From assembly GCA_029056055.1 (NCBI GenBank), contig JAIDCC010000053.1, forward strand, positions 1 through 64,000: 64,000 nt of DNA. The letters run 5' to 3'. The DNA comes from Duncaniella sp. (GTDB taxonomy: Bacteria; Bacteroidota; Bacteroidia; Bacteroidales; Muribaculaceae). Both the position numbers and the translations under genes were made by a program. The notes under the pieces are model-generated. The model was not told the origin of the DNA, ran no database searches, and worked only from the letters and a program-made list of their open reading frames with translations. Shown in pieces: positions 1 to 9,824 of this stretch; the stretch's first letter is position 1, and the number at the start of each line of letters is the position of its first letter.

Positions 1-216
1 CCCCGAAAATCACCGACGCCCCTACGGCAAAAATGTAGGGACGCAATTCTTAGCGTCCGCAGCGACGGGGCAACGCGACACGGTCAATTTGCAACTGATT
101 TGATAGTGTATGCTTCATTCGTTATAGTGCGACAGAGGATATTTGAGTAATTTTGCAGTGGTGATATCACACCAATTTCCGACTTACTCATTCATCTCAT
201 TTCTACATTTCTATAC

Positions 217-1695
217 ATGAAGATGCGACACATGGCTGCCACAGCCTTTGCGGCTTGTCTGGCTCTTACGGTGATGGCAGCACCCGCTCCCGACACAACC
301 GACACGATGCTCTATCGCGAACCCTATCGCCCGCAGTATCACTTCACGCCGGCTCACCGCTGGATAGGCGACCCCTGTGGCCTCATCCGCCACGGCGGAC
401 GTTACCTGGCCTATAGCTGGGGAGCGGCCGAGAGCCATGACATGGTGCATTGGACCGAACTCAACAATAATGCGATAAAGGGATTGCCGCCGCACACAGC
501 TCCGTTCACGGGGAGTGTCGTGGCAGACACGACAGGTTCGGGCGGCTGGGGGACCGACGCACTCGTGGCTGCGTTTACGTCGTTTGACGAAGACTCGAAG
601 AAGCAGTCGCAAAGTGTGGCTTTCAGCCATGACGGAGGGCGCACATTCCAGTACTACGACCTCAATCCCGTGATAGACATATGGAGCACGGAGTTTCGCG
701 ACCCTACCGTGATACGTTGCGAGGCGACGGGCAAGTGGGTGATGGCTGTGGCCAAGGCTTTGGAAAAGAAGGTGGCGTTCTATGAGTCGGACGACCTGAA
801 ACATTGGACGTGGACTTCCGATTTCGGTCCGATGGGCGACAACGAGCGTTCGTGGGAATGTCCTGACCTCTTCCAACTCGAAGTGGAAGAGACAGGCGAG
901 AAGAAATGGGTGTTGGTGGTGTCGGTCAACTGGGCTCGCGAACAATATTTCACAGGCGAGTTTGACGGCAGGACCTTTACGCCCGACCATGCCTATGCCG
1001 AGCCTCTGTATGTCGACGAAGGGCTTGATTACTATGCCTCGCGCGTGTTTCAGAATTACGACCCGACGCCTGATGACGGAGTCTACACTTTGGGATGGGT
1101 CAACACGTGGGATTACGCTCAGCAGGCACCGTCGACATGGGGCAAGGGAGTCTGGGGCTTGCCGCGCAGACTTTCGCTGCGGCACACCGACGGGGGATTG
1201 CGACTCGTGCAGCAACCCGCAGGTGCGCTTGAAATCCTTCGAGGCAAGGCGTGGACGTTCAGACGGCGTCTGTCGGCCGGCGTAGAGGCCCTTCCGAAGG
1301 TAACGGCCATGGGAAACTGTTACGAGCTCAATGTGAGGCTGCACCCCTCGAAGGGAGACGTCTGCGGCCTCAATCTATGCTGCGGGGATGGCCGCAAGGT
1401 GAAGTTGAGCTACGACGAGGCTTCGGGCATACTGACCGCCGACCGCACCAATTCCACTCCTGCCGAACTGCCAAAGTTCAGACGAATGGCTTTCGCGGAA
1501 ATAGGAGGTAATCCGGAGCTGCGAATTTTCGTAGACAAAACCACGATAGAGATTTTCGCTGCCGACGGGCTCAAGGTGATGACGCTGCTGACCTATGCCG
1601 CCCCCGGTCAGGACGGGGTGGAGGTTTTCTCACTGAGAGGTAAAACCGAGGTTGAGCTGACAGCGTGGCCGCTCGCCTCCACCCTATTCCCTTAG
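217..1695 (+). CDS. Secreted glycoside hydrolase family 32-like protein (fructan hydrolase/levanase-type)
   Basis: Signal peptide; WIGDPCG (degenerate WMNDPNG), FRDPTVI (RDP) and WECPDLF (EC) motifs; C-terminal beta-sandwich-like region with TTIEIFAADGLKVMT. Confidence 0.88.
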   Translation: MKMRHMAATAFAACLALTVMAAPAPDTTDTMLYREPYRPQYHFTPAHRWIGDPCGLIRHGGRYLAYSWGAAESHDMVHWTELNNNAIKGLPPHTAPFTGSVVADTTGSGGWGTDALVAAFTSFDEDSKKQSQSVAFSHDGGRTFQYYDLNPVIDIWSTEFRDPTVIRCEATGKWVMAVAKALEKKVAFYESDDLKHWTWTSDFGPMGDNERSWECPDLFQLEVEETGEKKWVLVVSVNWAREQYFTGEFDGRTFTPDHAYAEPLYVDEGLDYYASRVFQNYDPTPDDGVYTLGWVNTWDYAQQAPSTWGKGVWGLPRRLSLRHTDGGLRLVQQPAGALEILRGKAWTFRRRLSAGVEALPKVTAMGNCYELNVRLHPSKGDVCGLNLCCGDGRKVKLSYDEASGILTADRTNSTPAELPKFRRMAFAEIGGNPELRIFVDKTTIEIFAADGLKVMTLLTYAAPGQDGVEVFSLRGKTEVELTAWPLASTLFP

Positions 1696-1759
1696 CCCAA
1701 CTGAATTCCGCGGCCTCGCCCAGAAAGCAATGCCCCCCGCGCCGGTTCGTGGCATTTGA

Positions 1760-1791
1760 TTTGCAAATTGGGCGAAAATGATGTATATTTG
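1760..1791 (+). promoter_or_regulatory. Bacteroidetes-type promoter for the AAA ATPase gene
   Basis: TTTG (-33-like) at 1760 and TATATTTG (TAnnTTTG -7 box) at 1784-1791, about 20 bp apart. Confidence 0.6.
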
Positions 1792-1836
1792 CAATCGTGG
1801 TTGATTCAACCGCGGTTGCAAATATAGTCTTTTGAT

Positions 1837-3174
1837 ATGAGGTTTTATAATAGAGAACATGAAATCGCTGAATTACAGCGCATTGAAAATCTGTCGTTCA
1901 CGCGAAATTCACGAATGACCGTGCTGACGGGGAGACGACGCATTGGCAAAACGAGTCTGATAAAGAAGGCCTTTGAGAATTCGGCGCATCCGATGCTGTA
2001 TTTTTTCACGGCCCGAAAGTCGGAAGCCGCCCTCGTGGCCGATTTTATCCGTGAGATACGAGCGAAGATGGACGTTTATGTGCCCGACGAACTCACCTCG
2101 GTGATTGGTGTGCTCCGCCATCTGTTCGAACTTGCCACGACAAAATCTTTTACGCTGGTGATAGACGAATTTCAGGAATTTCTGTCAATTTCGCCGTCGT
2201 TGTTCAGCGACCTTCAGAATCTTTGGGACTCCTATCGTGGCGACACTCATCTGAATCTTGTGCTGAGCGGCAGCGTGCTCTCGATGATGCGCAAGATTTT
2301 CACCGATGCCCACGAGCCGTTGTTTGGTCGCGCCGACAACATTATCCACCTCAAACCGTTCCGCATAAGTGTAATTAAGACTATTCTTTACGACTACAAT
2401 CCCGGCTATACGCCGGACGACCTGCTGGCTATCTATTCGCTGACAGGGGGCGTGCCGAAATACATAGAACTGCTGTGCGACAACGGCCATGTGACGGCTG
2501 AAAAGATGTTGCGTTACACACTCTCGCCTTTATCGCCGTTCATTGAGGAGGGACGCAATCTGTTAATAGGAGAGTTCGGGCGCGACTACGGCACTTACTT
2601 TTCCATACTTCTCGCAATTTCGGAAGGCAAGACCTCGCAGGCTGAAATCACGACAGCCTTGGGCGGAACGCCGATTGGGGGACATCTCGACCGATTGGAG
2701 AATACATTCGGCATCATTTCAAAGTTTCGGCCTGTTTTGGCCAAACCGGGCACGAAAGGCACCGTCAGATTCCGCATCTCCGACCTTTTCCTTCAATTCT
2801 GGTTCAGGTTTATCGAGAGCAACCGCTCCATGATAGAGCTTGACAACTACACCGACCTCGCCGACCTCGTGCTTTCGCAATATCCCACCTATTCCGGCTA
2901 TACCCTCGAGCGCTATTTCCGCCAAAAGCTTGCCGAAGATGGCGGCTATCGCGAGATAGGTGCGTGGTGGCTCCCGAAACTCGGCCTCGATGCGAGCGAG
3001 ATTGACATCGTGGCCATCACTACCGACAAGAGTGCCGCTCTGGTGGCCGAGGTCAAGCGACAACGACGCAACTACGACCATAAGCGTTTTATGACAAAAG
3101 TGGAACAGATTAAGGCCACTACCCTTTCAGGCTACGATGTTTCGACGCGGCTCTTCACTCTCGAGGATATGTGA
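1837..3174 (+). CDS. AAA ATPase with C-terminal PD-(D/E)XK-like nuclease domain (archaeal-type ATPase, DUF234-like)
   Basis: Walker A GRRRIGKTSL, Walker B TLVIDEFQEF, C-terminal EIDIVAI...ALVAEVKRQ nuclease-like motif. Confidence 0.85.
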   Translation: MRFYNREHEIAELQRIENLSFTRNSRMTVLTGRRRIGKTSLIKKAFENSAHPMLYFFTARKSEAALVADFIREIRAKMDVYVPDELTSVIGVLRHLFELATTKSFTLVIDEFQEFLSISPSLFSDLQNLWDSYRGDTHLNLVLSGSVLSMMRKIFTDAHEPLFGRADNIIHLKPFRISVIKTILYDYNPGYTPDDLLAIYSLTGGVPKYIELLCDNGHVTAEKMLRYTLSPLSPFIEEGRNLLIGEFGRDYGTYFSILLAISEGKTSQAEITTALGGTPIGGHLDRLENTFGIISKFRPVLAKPGTKGTVRFRISDLFLQFWFRFIESNRSMIELDNYTDLADLVLSQYPTYSGYTLERYFRQKLAEDGGYREIGAWWLPKLGLDASEIDIVAITTDKSAALVAEVKRQRRNYDHKRFMTKVEQIKATTLSGYDVSTRLFTLEDM

Positions 3175-3196
3175 CGCACGGGTCTTGGCTCTGGCG

Positions 3197-3228
3197 TTTG
3201 CAGGATTGGGGGATTTTGAGTAACTTTG
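3197..3228 (+). promoter_or_regulatory. Bacteroidetes-type promoter upstream of the HAD gene
   Basis: TTTG at 3197-3200 and TAACTTTG at 3221-3228; followed by palindromic leader element A1. Confidence 0.6.
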
Positions 3229-3248
3229 CGCAAAAGGAATACTACGGA

Positions 3249-3436
3249 TTAAGTAAGTTCCAAAAATAAAACGATATGTGTAACGAAAAATTCTTGAATA
3301 ATAAAACTCGTTATTTTTGGATGCTTCGTGCTTGTCGCTCGGTCGTGTAGCGCGGCTACACTCCTTCGTTCCGCACACAAATCATCTCAAAAATAACTTC
3401 CTTTTATTTATTCATTTATTTTTCTCACTTACTTAT
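3249..3436. repeat. Palindromic leader element, family A copy 1 (A1)
   Basis: TAAGTAAGTTC...CACTTACTTA ends; whole-length imperfect palindrome; core GTGTAGC-GCG-GCTACAC at 3345-3361; ends 4 nt before the ATG at 3441. Confidence 0.85.
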
Positions 3437-3440
3437 TATT

Positions 3441-4052
3441 ATGATAAAAAATCTGCTGTTCGATTTGGGCGGGGTGATTATGGACATCGACCGCGACCGT
3501 TGTGTTGAGGCTTTCAAGGAGCTTGGCATGGCGAATGCCGACGAGTTTCTGGGCGTGTATGGCCAGAAGGGCGACTTTCTGGCTCTCGAGCGCGGCGAAA
3601 TTACGCCCGAGGAGTTCAGAGACCGTCTGCGCCCCTACTTCCGTCCCGGTCTGACCGACGCCGAGATGGATGCCGCTTTCTGCCGTTTTCTCATCGGCAT
3701 CCCACGCCACCGTCTCGAGGCTCTGCGCCGTCTGCGCAAGCGTTTCGGCATCTATCTGCTATCGAACACCAACGCCATAATGTGGCACTCGAAGATTGCC
3801 GAGGAATTCCGTCAGGAAGGGCTGGAAATGGCCGACTATTTCGACGGCATTGTGGCGAGCTTCGAGGTGAAGGCCTACAAGCCCGACGCCGAGATTTTCG
3901 AAAAGACGGCACAAATCTGCGGCATACGCCCCGAGGAAACGCTCTTTTTCGACGATTCGGAGCGAAATTGCGAGGCGGCGCGTGCTTGCGGCTATCAGGC
4001 CGTCCACGTGGCTCCCGGCACCGAATTCGAGGCGCTCGTGCCCGCTCAATAA
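3441..4052 (+). CDS. HAD family phosphatase
   Basis: LLFDLGGVIMDID, LLSNTNA, FFDDSERNCEAA motifs. Confidence 0.9.
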   Translation: MIKNLLFDLGGVIMDIDRDRCVEAFKELGMANADEFLGVYGQKGDFLALERGEITPEEFRDRLRPYFRPGLTDAEMDAAFCRFLIGIPRHRLEALRRLRKRFGIYLLSNTNAIMWHSKIAEEFRQEGLEMADYFDGIVASFEVKAYKPDAEIFEKTAQICGIRPEETLFFDDSERNCEAARACGYQAVHVAPGTEFEALVPAQ

Positions 4053-4104
4053 GTGAAGTCGTTTAAACTTCAGAATCTCTCTAACCAATCCTCTCTCTGA
4101 AATT

Positions 4105-5052
4105 ATGAATCTCATTACCACCACCGATACCTCGAGCCGCCGCGTGGCTGCCGTCGGAATGTATGACGGCGTCCACGAAGGCCATCGCTATCTCATCGAC
4201 TTCCTCTGTCTCGAAGGGCGTCACCGCGGGTTGCGTCCCGCCGTCGTAACCTTTTCGCGTCACCCTCTCTCGGTGTTGCGCCCCGACGAGGCTCCGCGCC
4301 TGCTCACCACTCTGCGCGACCGCGTGGAGCAACTCTCCGCCGCCGGAGCCGAAGACGTAATCCTTCTGAGCTTTTCCGACGCTTTGAGGCGCATGTCGGC
4401 CGAGGAATTTATCAAAACCCTGCGGCGTGAGTTTGCCATCGACGCGCTCGTCGTAGGTTTCAACAACAATCTGGGCCACGACCGCGTCAGTTCGGCCGAA
4501 AAATTTCGCGAAATCGGCGAACGCACGGGCGTCGAGGTCATCATGGCGCCCGAATTTGCGCCCAAGGAAATAGAAGGGGGCATCTCGTCGTCGGCCATAC
4601 GCCGCGCCCTGCTCGAAGGACGTCCCGAGGTGGCAGCGCGTCTGCTCGGCCATCCTTTCGCCGTCGAAGGCAAAGTGGTCAGAGGAAATCATCTGGGCGC
4701 GTCTCTCGGCTTTCCCACCGCAAATGTGTCCTTGGTCGACCCCGCACTCATTTTGCCCGCTACGGGCGCCTATGCGGCCTACGTGACCACTCCCGACGGC
4801 ATCCGCCGCCCTGCGATGGTCAACATCGGTTTCCGCCCCACCGTGGCACAGACCATGCCCGAGGCCGAGAAGGCTCCGGGGGTGCTTTCGGTAGAGGCCC
4901 ACATCATAGACTATGCGGGCTATCTCTACGACGACAATGTCAAGATTGAATTCGTCGGCCGTCTGCGCGGCGAGCGCAAGTTTAAGTCGACATCAGAGCT
5001 TGCCTCCCAACTCGCCTCCGACCGCGAGGCCGCCCGCAAGGTGCTGAGCTAA
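4105..5052 (+). CDS. ribF: Bifunctional riboflavin kinase/FAD synthetase
   Basis: GMYDGVHEGH, FNNNLGHDR, GNHLGASLGFPTANV motifs. Confidence 0.92.
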   Translation: MNLITTTDTSSRRVAAVGMYDGVHEGHRYLIDFLCLEGRHRGLRPAVVTFSRHPLSVLRPDEAPRLLTTLRDRVEQLSAAGAEDVILLSFSDALRRMSAEEFIKTLRREFAIDALVVGFNNNLGHDRVSSAEKFREIGERTGVEVIMAPEFAPKEIEGGISSSAIRRALLEGRPEVAARLLGHPFAVEGKVVRGNHLGASLGFPTANVSLVDPALILPATGAYAAYVTTPDGIRRPAMVNIGFRPTVAQTMPEAEKAPGVLSVEAHIIDYAGYLYDDNVKIEFVGRLRGERKFKSTSELASQLASDREAARKVLS

Positions 5053-6341
5053 GCGTCGCGGCGGCGTGCCGTCGCGGCGAGCATCCTGTGGCCCACGCGG
5101 CAGAACAGGCATCGCCGCGGCTCGCAATACATGCGGCGCAGATGGATGAGTGCCTGCGACGTAAATGCGTCGCGGCAGCCTACGCCGGCGCGCGTGAAGA
5201 GGTCTATTATCACGTTGCGCTCCGACGGAAGCGCCTGAAGCATCTCCATGGCCTGAGTGAGCCTCTCGTCGCGCCCTGTGGCCATGCCGTGGGCCATGAT
5301 GAGAGGCACCACTACGTTTATCACCATTCCTATGGCCGCCGTGCGGCTCAATCCGCTCAGCGGCGTGTCGAGTGTGCGCCCGAACGTGTAGTGGCGCGCC
5401 CAGAAGCCCTCTACAGGGCGCTGAAAGAAAGCTATGGCCTCGGCTATGCCTCCCAGCGAGAGCAGAGTGCTCGCGAAGCGCGAATCGTCGTGGATAAGCG
5501 CCGCCAGATAGGCTATGCGGCGGTAGGGGAAACTCTGCGGCCTTATGCCCGACATTTTCCATCCGAGCGGCTGCAGCGGCAGCAGCGAGAATTTGGCCTG
5601 ATAGAACTGATGCTCGCGGCGCAGGGTGATGAGGTAAGGGTCGTGTATGTCGGGGCTTTGTTGGAGCAATCCCGCCTGCCCGAGCAGCAGCCCTTCGAGA
5701 GCCGTGACATCGTCGGCATGTTTGCGCAGAAAGTGCATGGGCAGCGCACGCGCCAGACGCTCCATAGGCTCGGCGTTGAGCCCGAACCCGAGGGCGCGCG
5801 CCAGTGTGATGTAGCCCACCTCTTCCCAATTGCCCGCATACTCCGAGAGGAGTTCCATGATGCGGTCGGCCTTGTAGTAGACCCTCTCGTAGGCCAGAGA
5901 GGTCATCCAGTCGGTCATGTGGAGCTGCGGCATTGCCTTTATCCATTCGTGGCACGGCAGGTCGCGGTCGGCGCGCTCGGTGAGGGCCGCATACGAGCGG
6001 TGGAAGTCGCTGCGGCAGCGCATCACCATCTGCGGTATCACCTCGCCGTTGCGGCGCGAGATGCGCCCGTCGTCGGTGTCAACCACGTGGAGCACCACAG
6101 AGTCATACGCAGGGTCGGCATCATGGCCGTGGCGGTGCCAGTCGGTGGCGCGCACATGTATCTCTACATCGCCCGCCCACACGCGGCTTCCTATCTGCAC
6201 CTTGGCATTGAAAAAGTCAGGCCCCGAAGCGGTGTTGAGCCGCCCGGGGTCGATGATGACAATACGCTCGCCGTCGGTGGTGTGCATATCGGTCTGCACC
6301 AGCAGACGGTGTTGCCAGACGTATTGCATCAGGCGTTCCAT
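5049..6341 (-). CDS. DUF2851 family protein
   Basis: Start MERLMQYVWQHRLL...TADGERIVIIDPGRLNTASGPDFFNAKV typical of this Bacteroidetes family; convergent 4-bp stop overlap with ribF. Confidence 0.8.
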   Translation of the reverse strand: MERLMQYVWQHRLLVQTDMHTTDGERIVIIDPGRLNTASGPDFFNAKVQIGSRVWAGDVEIHVRATDWHRHGHDADPAYDSVVLHVVDTDDGRISRRNGEVIPQMVMRCRSDFHRSYAALTERADRDLPCHEWIKAMPQLHMTDWMTSLAYERVYYKADRIMELLSEYAGNWEEVGYITLARALGFGLNAEPMERLARALPMHFLRKHADDVTALEGLLLGQAGLLQQSPDIHDPYLITLRREHQFYQAKFSLLPLQPLGWKMSGIRPQSFPYRRIAYLAALIHDDSRFASTLLSLGGIAEAIAFFQRPVEGFWARHYTFGRTLDTPLSGLSRTAAIGMVINVVVPLIMAHGMATGRDERLTQAMEMLQALPSERNVIIDLFTRAGVGCRDAFTSQALIHLRRMYCEPRRCLFCRVGHRMLAATARRRDA

Positions 6342-6355
6342 ACTTTCTCAGTGGG

Positions 6356-6835
6356 TCAGAGGTTGTTGATGCGTCGGTTGAGGGCAATCATCTTGATGGC
6401 GGCCTCGGCGGCCTCGGCTCCCTTGTTGCCTACGCATCCGCCGGCGCGGTCGAGCGCCTGCTGCTCGTTTTCTACGGTGAGCACCGCAAATATCGTCGGG
6501 ATGTCGCAATCGGCGTTGAGCGCCGTCATGCCTTGCGTCACGCTCTGACACACATAGTCGAAGTGGGGCGTGTCGCCTCTGATTACCACGCCTATTATGA
6601 TGATGGCGTCATACTGTTCTGCCTCGATGAGCTGCGAGGCGGCAAAGGTGAGTTCCACGGTGCCCGGCACGCGGTAGACGTCGCAGTCGGCGTCTGAAAA
6701 TCCGTTGGCGTGGAGCACTTCGAGCGCGCCTTCGGTGAGACGGTCGGTGATGTGGGAGTTCCATTCGGCCGAGACTATGGCCACGCGGGCGTCCTCTACC
6801 TTGGGAAGCGGGGTGTTGGGAGTGTATTGCGACAT
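6356..6835 (-). CDS. ribH: 6,7-dimethyl-8-ribityllumazine synthase
   Basis: SAEWNSHIT, VPGTVELTFAA, GVVIRGDTPHFDYVC motifs. Confidence 0.95.
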   Translation of the reverse strand: MSQYTPNTPLPKVEDARVAIVSAEWNSHITDRLTEGALEVLHANGFSDADCDVYRVPGTVELTFAASQLIEAEQYDAIIIIGVVIRGDTPHFDYVCQSVTQGMTALNADCDIPTIFAVLTVENEQQALDRAGGCVGNKGAEAAEAAIKMIALNRRINNL

Positions 6836-6864
6836 TTTCGGGTGTCTATGATTTGATTGTTTAA

Positions 6865-7869
6865 TCAGGCGGGAAAGATTTTGTGCCAGACGGCAATGAT
6901 GTCAAACGTGCGGCTCTTCGAGTGATAGAGGGCGTCGACTATGCGGCGGTGTTCCTCGGCGGCGCCGAGGCGGGTGGCTTTGTGGAGCATCGTGTTGAGC
7001 AGGTGCACCCCCTTGTCGCGCATCGTGCCGACGTGGAGCATCGACTCGCCGAGCTTGATTGACAGGCGCAGCTGCTCGAGGCTGAACGCGGTCTCGATTT
7101 TGGTGAGATACTTCAGCGCACGCGAAAAATACTGCATTGCTTCGCGATGACGCCCCATGCGGGTCAGGGTGCTGCCCTCGGCCTCAAGCGAGCGCGCAAG
7201 GCGTCGGGCGGCCTCCGCAGAGGCCTGCTCGTCAAACTGGCGCATGCTCTCCGACGTGTCGGCCTGATAGCGCACGAGGAGTTCGGTCTGCGCCACGCGG
7301 TCGCGATAGATTTTCGTGGCCTTTTCGAGGGCTATCATCTGGGTGGGGGCATAGCGCGAGGGCTTGAGGCGCACCAGTCGCTGTATAACCTTCAAGGCCT
7401 TTTCGATGCTCCGCTCGGCGTGCTTGAATTGCCCGTCGGCTTCATGGAGCAGCGTCAGGTCGAAGAGCAGGCTGCCGAGCACCACGAGGAAAGGGTAGTC
7501 CTTGCGGCGCGGCTGCCGGGCCAGAATGCCGAGGGCCTCGGCTATGGCCAAGGCCGCCTCCATCTTGTCGTCGCGCTCGAGGCTGAGCGCGGCCGTCACT
7601 TCGAGCAGGGCTGCGCGCAGATTGTCGGTGCCGCTCGATTCGGTCGGCAGCGAGGCGGTGATTTCTTTCAGCCTCTCTATGGCTCCCTCTTCGGCGGCCA
7701 TGCTGCGGAGCGTGTCGGTCAGGGCGTCAAAGTCGGTATTGGCCAGTGCTGTGAGTGCCTCCGCATCAAGTTTGGAGGCGTCGGGCATCGCCGTTGAGCC
7801 GGGCGTCACGAAGCCCGGTTGCAGGGTAGTGGCCCTCACCTCACTCTCCATCGCGTCGGTCTCCATCAA
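6865..7869 (-). CDS. Tetratricopeptide-repeat-like protein
   Basis: Helical repeat composition (MGRHREAMQYFSRALKYLTK); ATGA overlap with the PfkB gene start/stop region. Confidence 0.6.
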   Translation of the reverse strand: MMETDAMESEVRATTLQPGFVTPGSTAMPDASKLDAEALTALANTDFDALTDTLRSMAAEEGAIERLKEITASLPTESSGTDNLRAALLEVTAALSLERDDKMEAALAIAEALGILARQPRRKDYPFLVVLGSLLFDLTLLHEADGQFKHAERSIEKALKVIQRLVRLKPSRYAPTQMIALEKATKIYRDRVAQTELLVRYQADTSESMRQFDEQASAEAARRLARSLEAEGSTLTRMGRHREAMQYFSRALKYLTKIETAFSLEQLRLSIKLGESMLHVGTMRDKGVHLLNTMLHKATRLGAAEEHRRIVDALYHSKSRTFDIIAVWHKIFPA

Positions 7870-8714
7870 AGTGTCGAAGCTATCTCGGAGTGAGCCGTTT
7901 CGTTGGCTTTGTTCATGATTTCATCAGGGTCGCGCATTCCTTCGACGAGGGCGCGGGTGGTGCCGGCCAATACGCCTGCGCGCCATTCGAGCGCGGTGTT
8001 GGTGGTAGGATGACACTCCTTGGTCCACGATTCGTCGCCGTCGAAAAAGCGCAGCTTCTTCTCCTGATAGTTGGTGACGAGCAGACGGCGGCAGTAGAAA
8101 AGGATATGGTCGCGGAACACGGCGGCCACATCGTCGCCGGGGAAGATGGCGGCAATGTCTTCAACGCCTGCCACGATGAGGTCGGCCATTTCGAGACATT
8201 CAAACTCGGCGGGCATCACCCGGGTGATGCGCGGCACGCGCGACGGCTCGAAGTAGGGCACGTAGACCAGCTGCGCCTTGCGCGACTTGGCATATTTCAG
8301 CAGGTCAAGCAGCGCGCCGTGATTGCGGTCGTCTATGGCCATGTAGCCGCCGTAGACCACCACGTCGCCTTCCTCAAACTTGGGCCACACCGGATTGACC
8401 GGCTCCGTGGGATAGGAAGTGTGGACTATGGGGCGTGCGTCGGGAAGTTCCGAATGACCCACGGTGACGGCCGTGGCGCCCTCCGTGTAGCGGTCTACCG
8501 ATTTGGTGTCTACTCCGTTCTTGTTCAGATAGTCTACGATGAAATCGCCTACGACGTCGGCGGCGGCTTCGCCTACAAACTTCGTGTCGACTCCCATCAT
8601 GCCGTCGAGCACGGCGGCAAGTACCATACGGTCGCCCACACGGAGGTCGGCCTTACCCTTGGTGGTCAGCCCGACTGTCAGCGACAGCTCTCCGAGAAAA
8701 TATACCTTGTTCAT
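7866..8714 (-). CDS. PfkB family carbohydrate kinase-like protein
   Basis: MNKVYFLGELSLTVGLTTKGKADLRVGDRMVLAAVLDGMMG...; C-terminal WRAGVLAGTTRALVEG; start moved from 8822 to the internal Met at 8714. Confidence 0.75.
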   Translation of the reverse strand: MNKVYFLGELSLTVGLTTKGKADLRVGDRMVLAAVLDGMMGVDTKFVGEAAADVVGDFIVDYLNKNGVDTKSVDRYTEGATAVTVGHSELPDARPIVHTSYPTEPVNPVWPKFEEGDVVVYGGYMAIDDRNHGALLDLLKYAKSRKAQLVYVPYFEPSRVPRITRVMPAEFECLEMADLIVAGVEDIAAIFPGDDVAAVFRDHILFYCRRLLVTNYQEKKLRFFDGDESWTKECHPTTNTALEWRAGVLAGTTRALVEGMRDPDEIMNKANETAHSEIASTL

Positions 8715-8766
8715 GATTTTGAGTTTAGTCGTTGTTAGATTGAGCGGCGGGGGATACGTTTTGCGC

Positions 8767-9372
8767 TCACACCTCCTGGCGCGACTTGTGGCCCAGATAG
8801 CCGCCGTGGTGACGCTTGGCATACTGCTGGGGCGTGAAGCCGATGAGGCGTTCCACGTTGACCACCAGGATGTCGCCTATCACGGTCATCATCGTGGTCG
8901 AGGTGGTGGGAGTCAGCCCCAGAGGGCAGACTTCGGGGGCACCCCCCGTCAGAAGTGTAACGTCGGTGAGGCGAGTTAGTTCACTGTCAGGATTGCCCGT
9001 GATGCCGATGAGGGGGATGTCGGGGTAGAGGTTGCGGGCAAGAGAGACCAGTTCGAGCACCTCGCGGGTGCGCCCCGAGTTGCTGATGAGCAGCATCACG
9101 TCGTTGGGCTGCAGCACGCCGAGGTCGCCGTGCTGTGCCTCCGAGGGGTGAAGGTTGACAGCGGGCGTTCCGGTCGATGAGAAAGTCGTGGCGATATTCA
9201 TGGCTATTTGGCCCGCCTTTCCCATGCCTGAGGTGACGAGCTTGCCCCCGCGACGGTGGACGTGCTCTATGATGAGCTCTACGGCACGGTCGTAGTCATC
9301 GCTGTAGGGGATGGCGAGCAGAGCCTTTGCCTCGGCATCGAGTATCTGCTGCATTGACTCTCTTATGGTCAT
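8767..9372 (-). CDS. SIS domain sugar-phosphate isomerase (arabinose-5-phosphate isomerase-like, no CBS domains)
   Basis: VTSGMGKAGQIAMNIATTFSSTGTPAVNLHPSEAQHGDLGVLQPNDVMLLISNSGRTREV. Confidence 0.85.
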   Translation of the reverse strand: MTIRESMQQILDAEAKALLAIPYSDDYDRAVELIIEHVHRRGGKLVTSGMGKAGQIAMNIATTFSSTGTPAVNLHPSEAQHGDLGVLQPNDVMLLISNSGRTREVLELVSLARNLYPDIPLIGITGNPDSELTRLTDVTLLTGGAPEVCPLGLTPTTSTTMMTVIGDILVVNVERLIGFTPQQYAKRHHGGYLGHKSRQEV

Positions 9373-9558
9373 ATATCAACTGTTTGATGAGAATGTTAAA
9401 ACTAATCTATTTGTCTACAAAGTTAAAGCTTTTCGCACTAAATTCCAAATTAGGTACAGATAAAATCAGACGAATAGGTGTGATACAATAAGCTGGTTCC
9501 CGCCGCACCGAAAAAATCGTCAACCCCGGCGAACTTTCGGCCGCGCGTGCGCGTTTTT

Positions 9559-9742
9559 TAAGTAAGTGAGAAAAATAAATGAACAGATAAAAGGAAGTTA
9601 TTTTTGAGATGATTTGAGGCTTGAGTGAAGAAGCATAGCGAGCTATGCGCCTGAACGAAAGGCTCAAAGCATCCAAAAAGAACGAGTTTTACTGTTCAAG
9701 AATTTTTCTTTACATAATCGTTTTATTTTTCGAACTTACTTA
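9559..9742. repeat. Palindromic leader element, family A copy 2 (A2)
   Basis: TAAGTAAGTGAG...CGAACTTACTTA; core GCATAGC-GA-GCTATGC at 9633-9648; upstream of the MDH paralogue. Confidence 0.85.
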
Positions 9743-9824
9743 ATACAAACGACATCCCCGAGGGGATGTGAGCTCTCGCGCTCATATGTCAACACGTCAA
9801 AAACCCCTAACCACAATAAATCTT

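Noticed and set aside
211-1344. Long antisense ORFs overlapping most genes (e.g. 211-1344 -, 5088-6548 +, 17752-19410 +, 21407-23065 +, 37006-39282 -, 55524-57716 +)
   Set aside because: They lie opposite well-supported genes and have low-complexity G/V/E/H/R composition typical of GC-rich antisense frames; no recognisable domains.
7866-8822. Extended N-terminus of the PfkB-like ORF (MPSVTTAAIWATSRARRCERK...)
   Set aside because: The upstream part overlaps the SIS gene in another frame; the internal MNKVYFLGE start at 8714 is more plausible.
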